Shown here: one piece after another, positions 63,800-64,000 of the stretch
Numbering within the stretch: position 1 is the stretch's first letter
Layout: every line of letters begins with the position of its first letter
Assembly (NCBI GenBank): GCA_024760905.1
Contig: CM045750.1
Location: 16,331,919-16,395,918 of the forward strand
DNA length: 64,000 bases
Direction: 5' to 3'
From: Plotosus lineatus
Taxonomy: Eukaryota > Chordata > Actinopteri > Siluriformes > Plotosidae
Made by a program: the position numbers and the translations under genes
The notes under the pieces: generated by a model
Databases searched by the model: none
Seen by the model: the letters and a program-made list of their open reading frames with translations, nothing else
Told to the model about the DNA's origin: nothing

Positions 63800-64000
63800 A
63801 TACAGGCTCATTGTCTGTAACCGCTTAATCCTAATTAGGGTCGCGGGGAGTCTGGCGCCCATCCCAGCTGACTCTGGGAGAGGGCAGCGTACATCCTGGA
63901 CAGCTCACCAGGAAGCACACTGACAGCTTTGCAGCGACTCTTGTTGAAAATCATCAGTGGTTCTTTTACTTGAACCTCACACCATAGACAATGAGAGACA
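63800..64000 (-). mobile_element. SINE-A, cut by the window edge
   Basis: TGTAACCGCTTAATCCTAAT, GGCGCCCATCCCAGCTGACT, GACAGCTTTGCAGCGACTCT, CCATAGACAATGAGAGACA. The head lies beyond 64000. Confidence 0.88.

Overview
This window looks like intronic DNA of a bony fish, almost certainly a teleost. The only host coding sequence I can support is one exon of an AMPA-type glutamate receptor gene, best matched to gria3, on the minus strand at 48443-48682. The exon is 240 bp, has clean splice sites on both sides and carries GRIA3-type residues. If the gene model is ordinary, 48683-64000 belongs to the intron upstream of this exon and 1-48442 to the intron downstream. Teleost origin is inferred from the transposon set: an RTE LINE, a Rex3-like LINE, L2-type LINEs with AATGACAATAAAGTTGAATC and GCGCTATACAAATAAAATTG tails, IR/DR Tc1 elements, and the long (AT)n and (CA)n tracts. 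I cannot name the species.

The rest is a dense, repeatedly nested transposon landscape. I use window-specific labels. SINE-A is a tRNA-headed SINE of about 350 bp. SINE-A2 has the same head and core but a tail taken from the RTE LINE. SINE-B is a second tRNA-headed SINE of about 350 bp and the commonest repeat here. SINE-C and SINE-D are single copies of two more tRNA-headed families. TIR-1, TIR-2, TIR-3 and TIR-4 are non-autonomous DNA transposons with TA target duplications and distinct termini (TIR-1 CAGGGATCCCTCAC; TIR-2 CAGTGGTACCTCAC; TIR-3 CAGACGCTCC; TIR-4 CCATATTCGACG / CCGTATTTGACG).

Layout. 1-3290: sparse DNA with SINE-A, TIR-1 and SINE-B pieces. 3291-7680: a foldback TIR-3 element whose loop holds a nearly full-length RTE LINE. 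7700-17450: a SINE field plus a second RTE copy. 17450-25050: TIR-2, an L2-type LINE interrupted by a TIR-3 element, TIR-1, a BovB/RTE-like LINE end and a Tc1 deletion derivative. 25050-38000: SINEs, a hAT element containing a second hAT-like element, RTE and Rex3-like fragments, and TIR-2. 39033-40415: TIR-1 holding TIR-4 holding SINE-A2. 40450-47290: SINEs, TIR-2 and a Tc1 element inside another Tc1-type element. 48443-48682: the gria3 exon. 50440-51400: RTE copy four. 53717-59211: one SINE-A cut into three parts by a Ty3/Gypsy-type LTR retrotransposon and by an unassigned TIR element. 59251-64000: palindromic MITEs, SINEs, TIR-1 and an L2-type LINE end.

The most informative system is the relation between the RTE LINE and SINE-A2. 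A2 carries a tRNA promoter and a core shared with SINE-A, followed by a tail that joins the RTE 5' leader to the RTE 3' end. One full-length and one truncated A2 copy have target duplications of 17 and 18 bp, so LINE-driven retrotransposition is well supported. I see no CRISPR array, prokaryotic operon or intact transposase or reverse transcriptase gene. All mobile-element proteins here are frame-broken or truncated.
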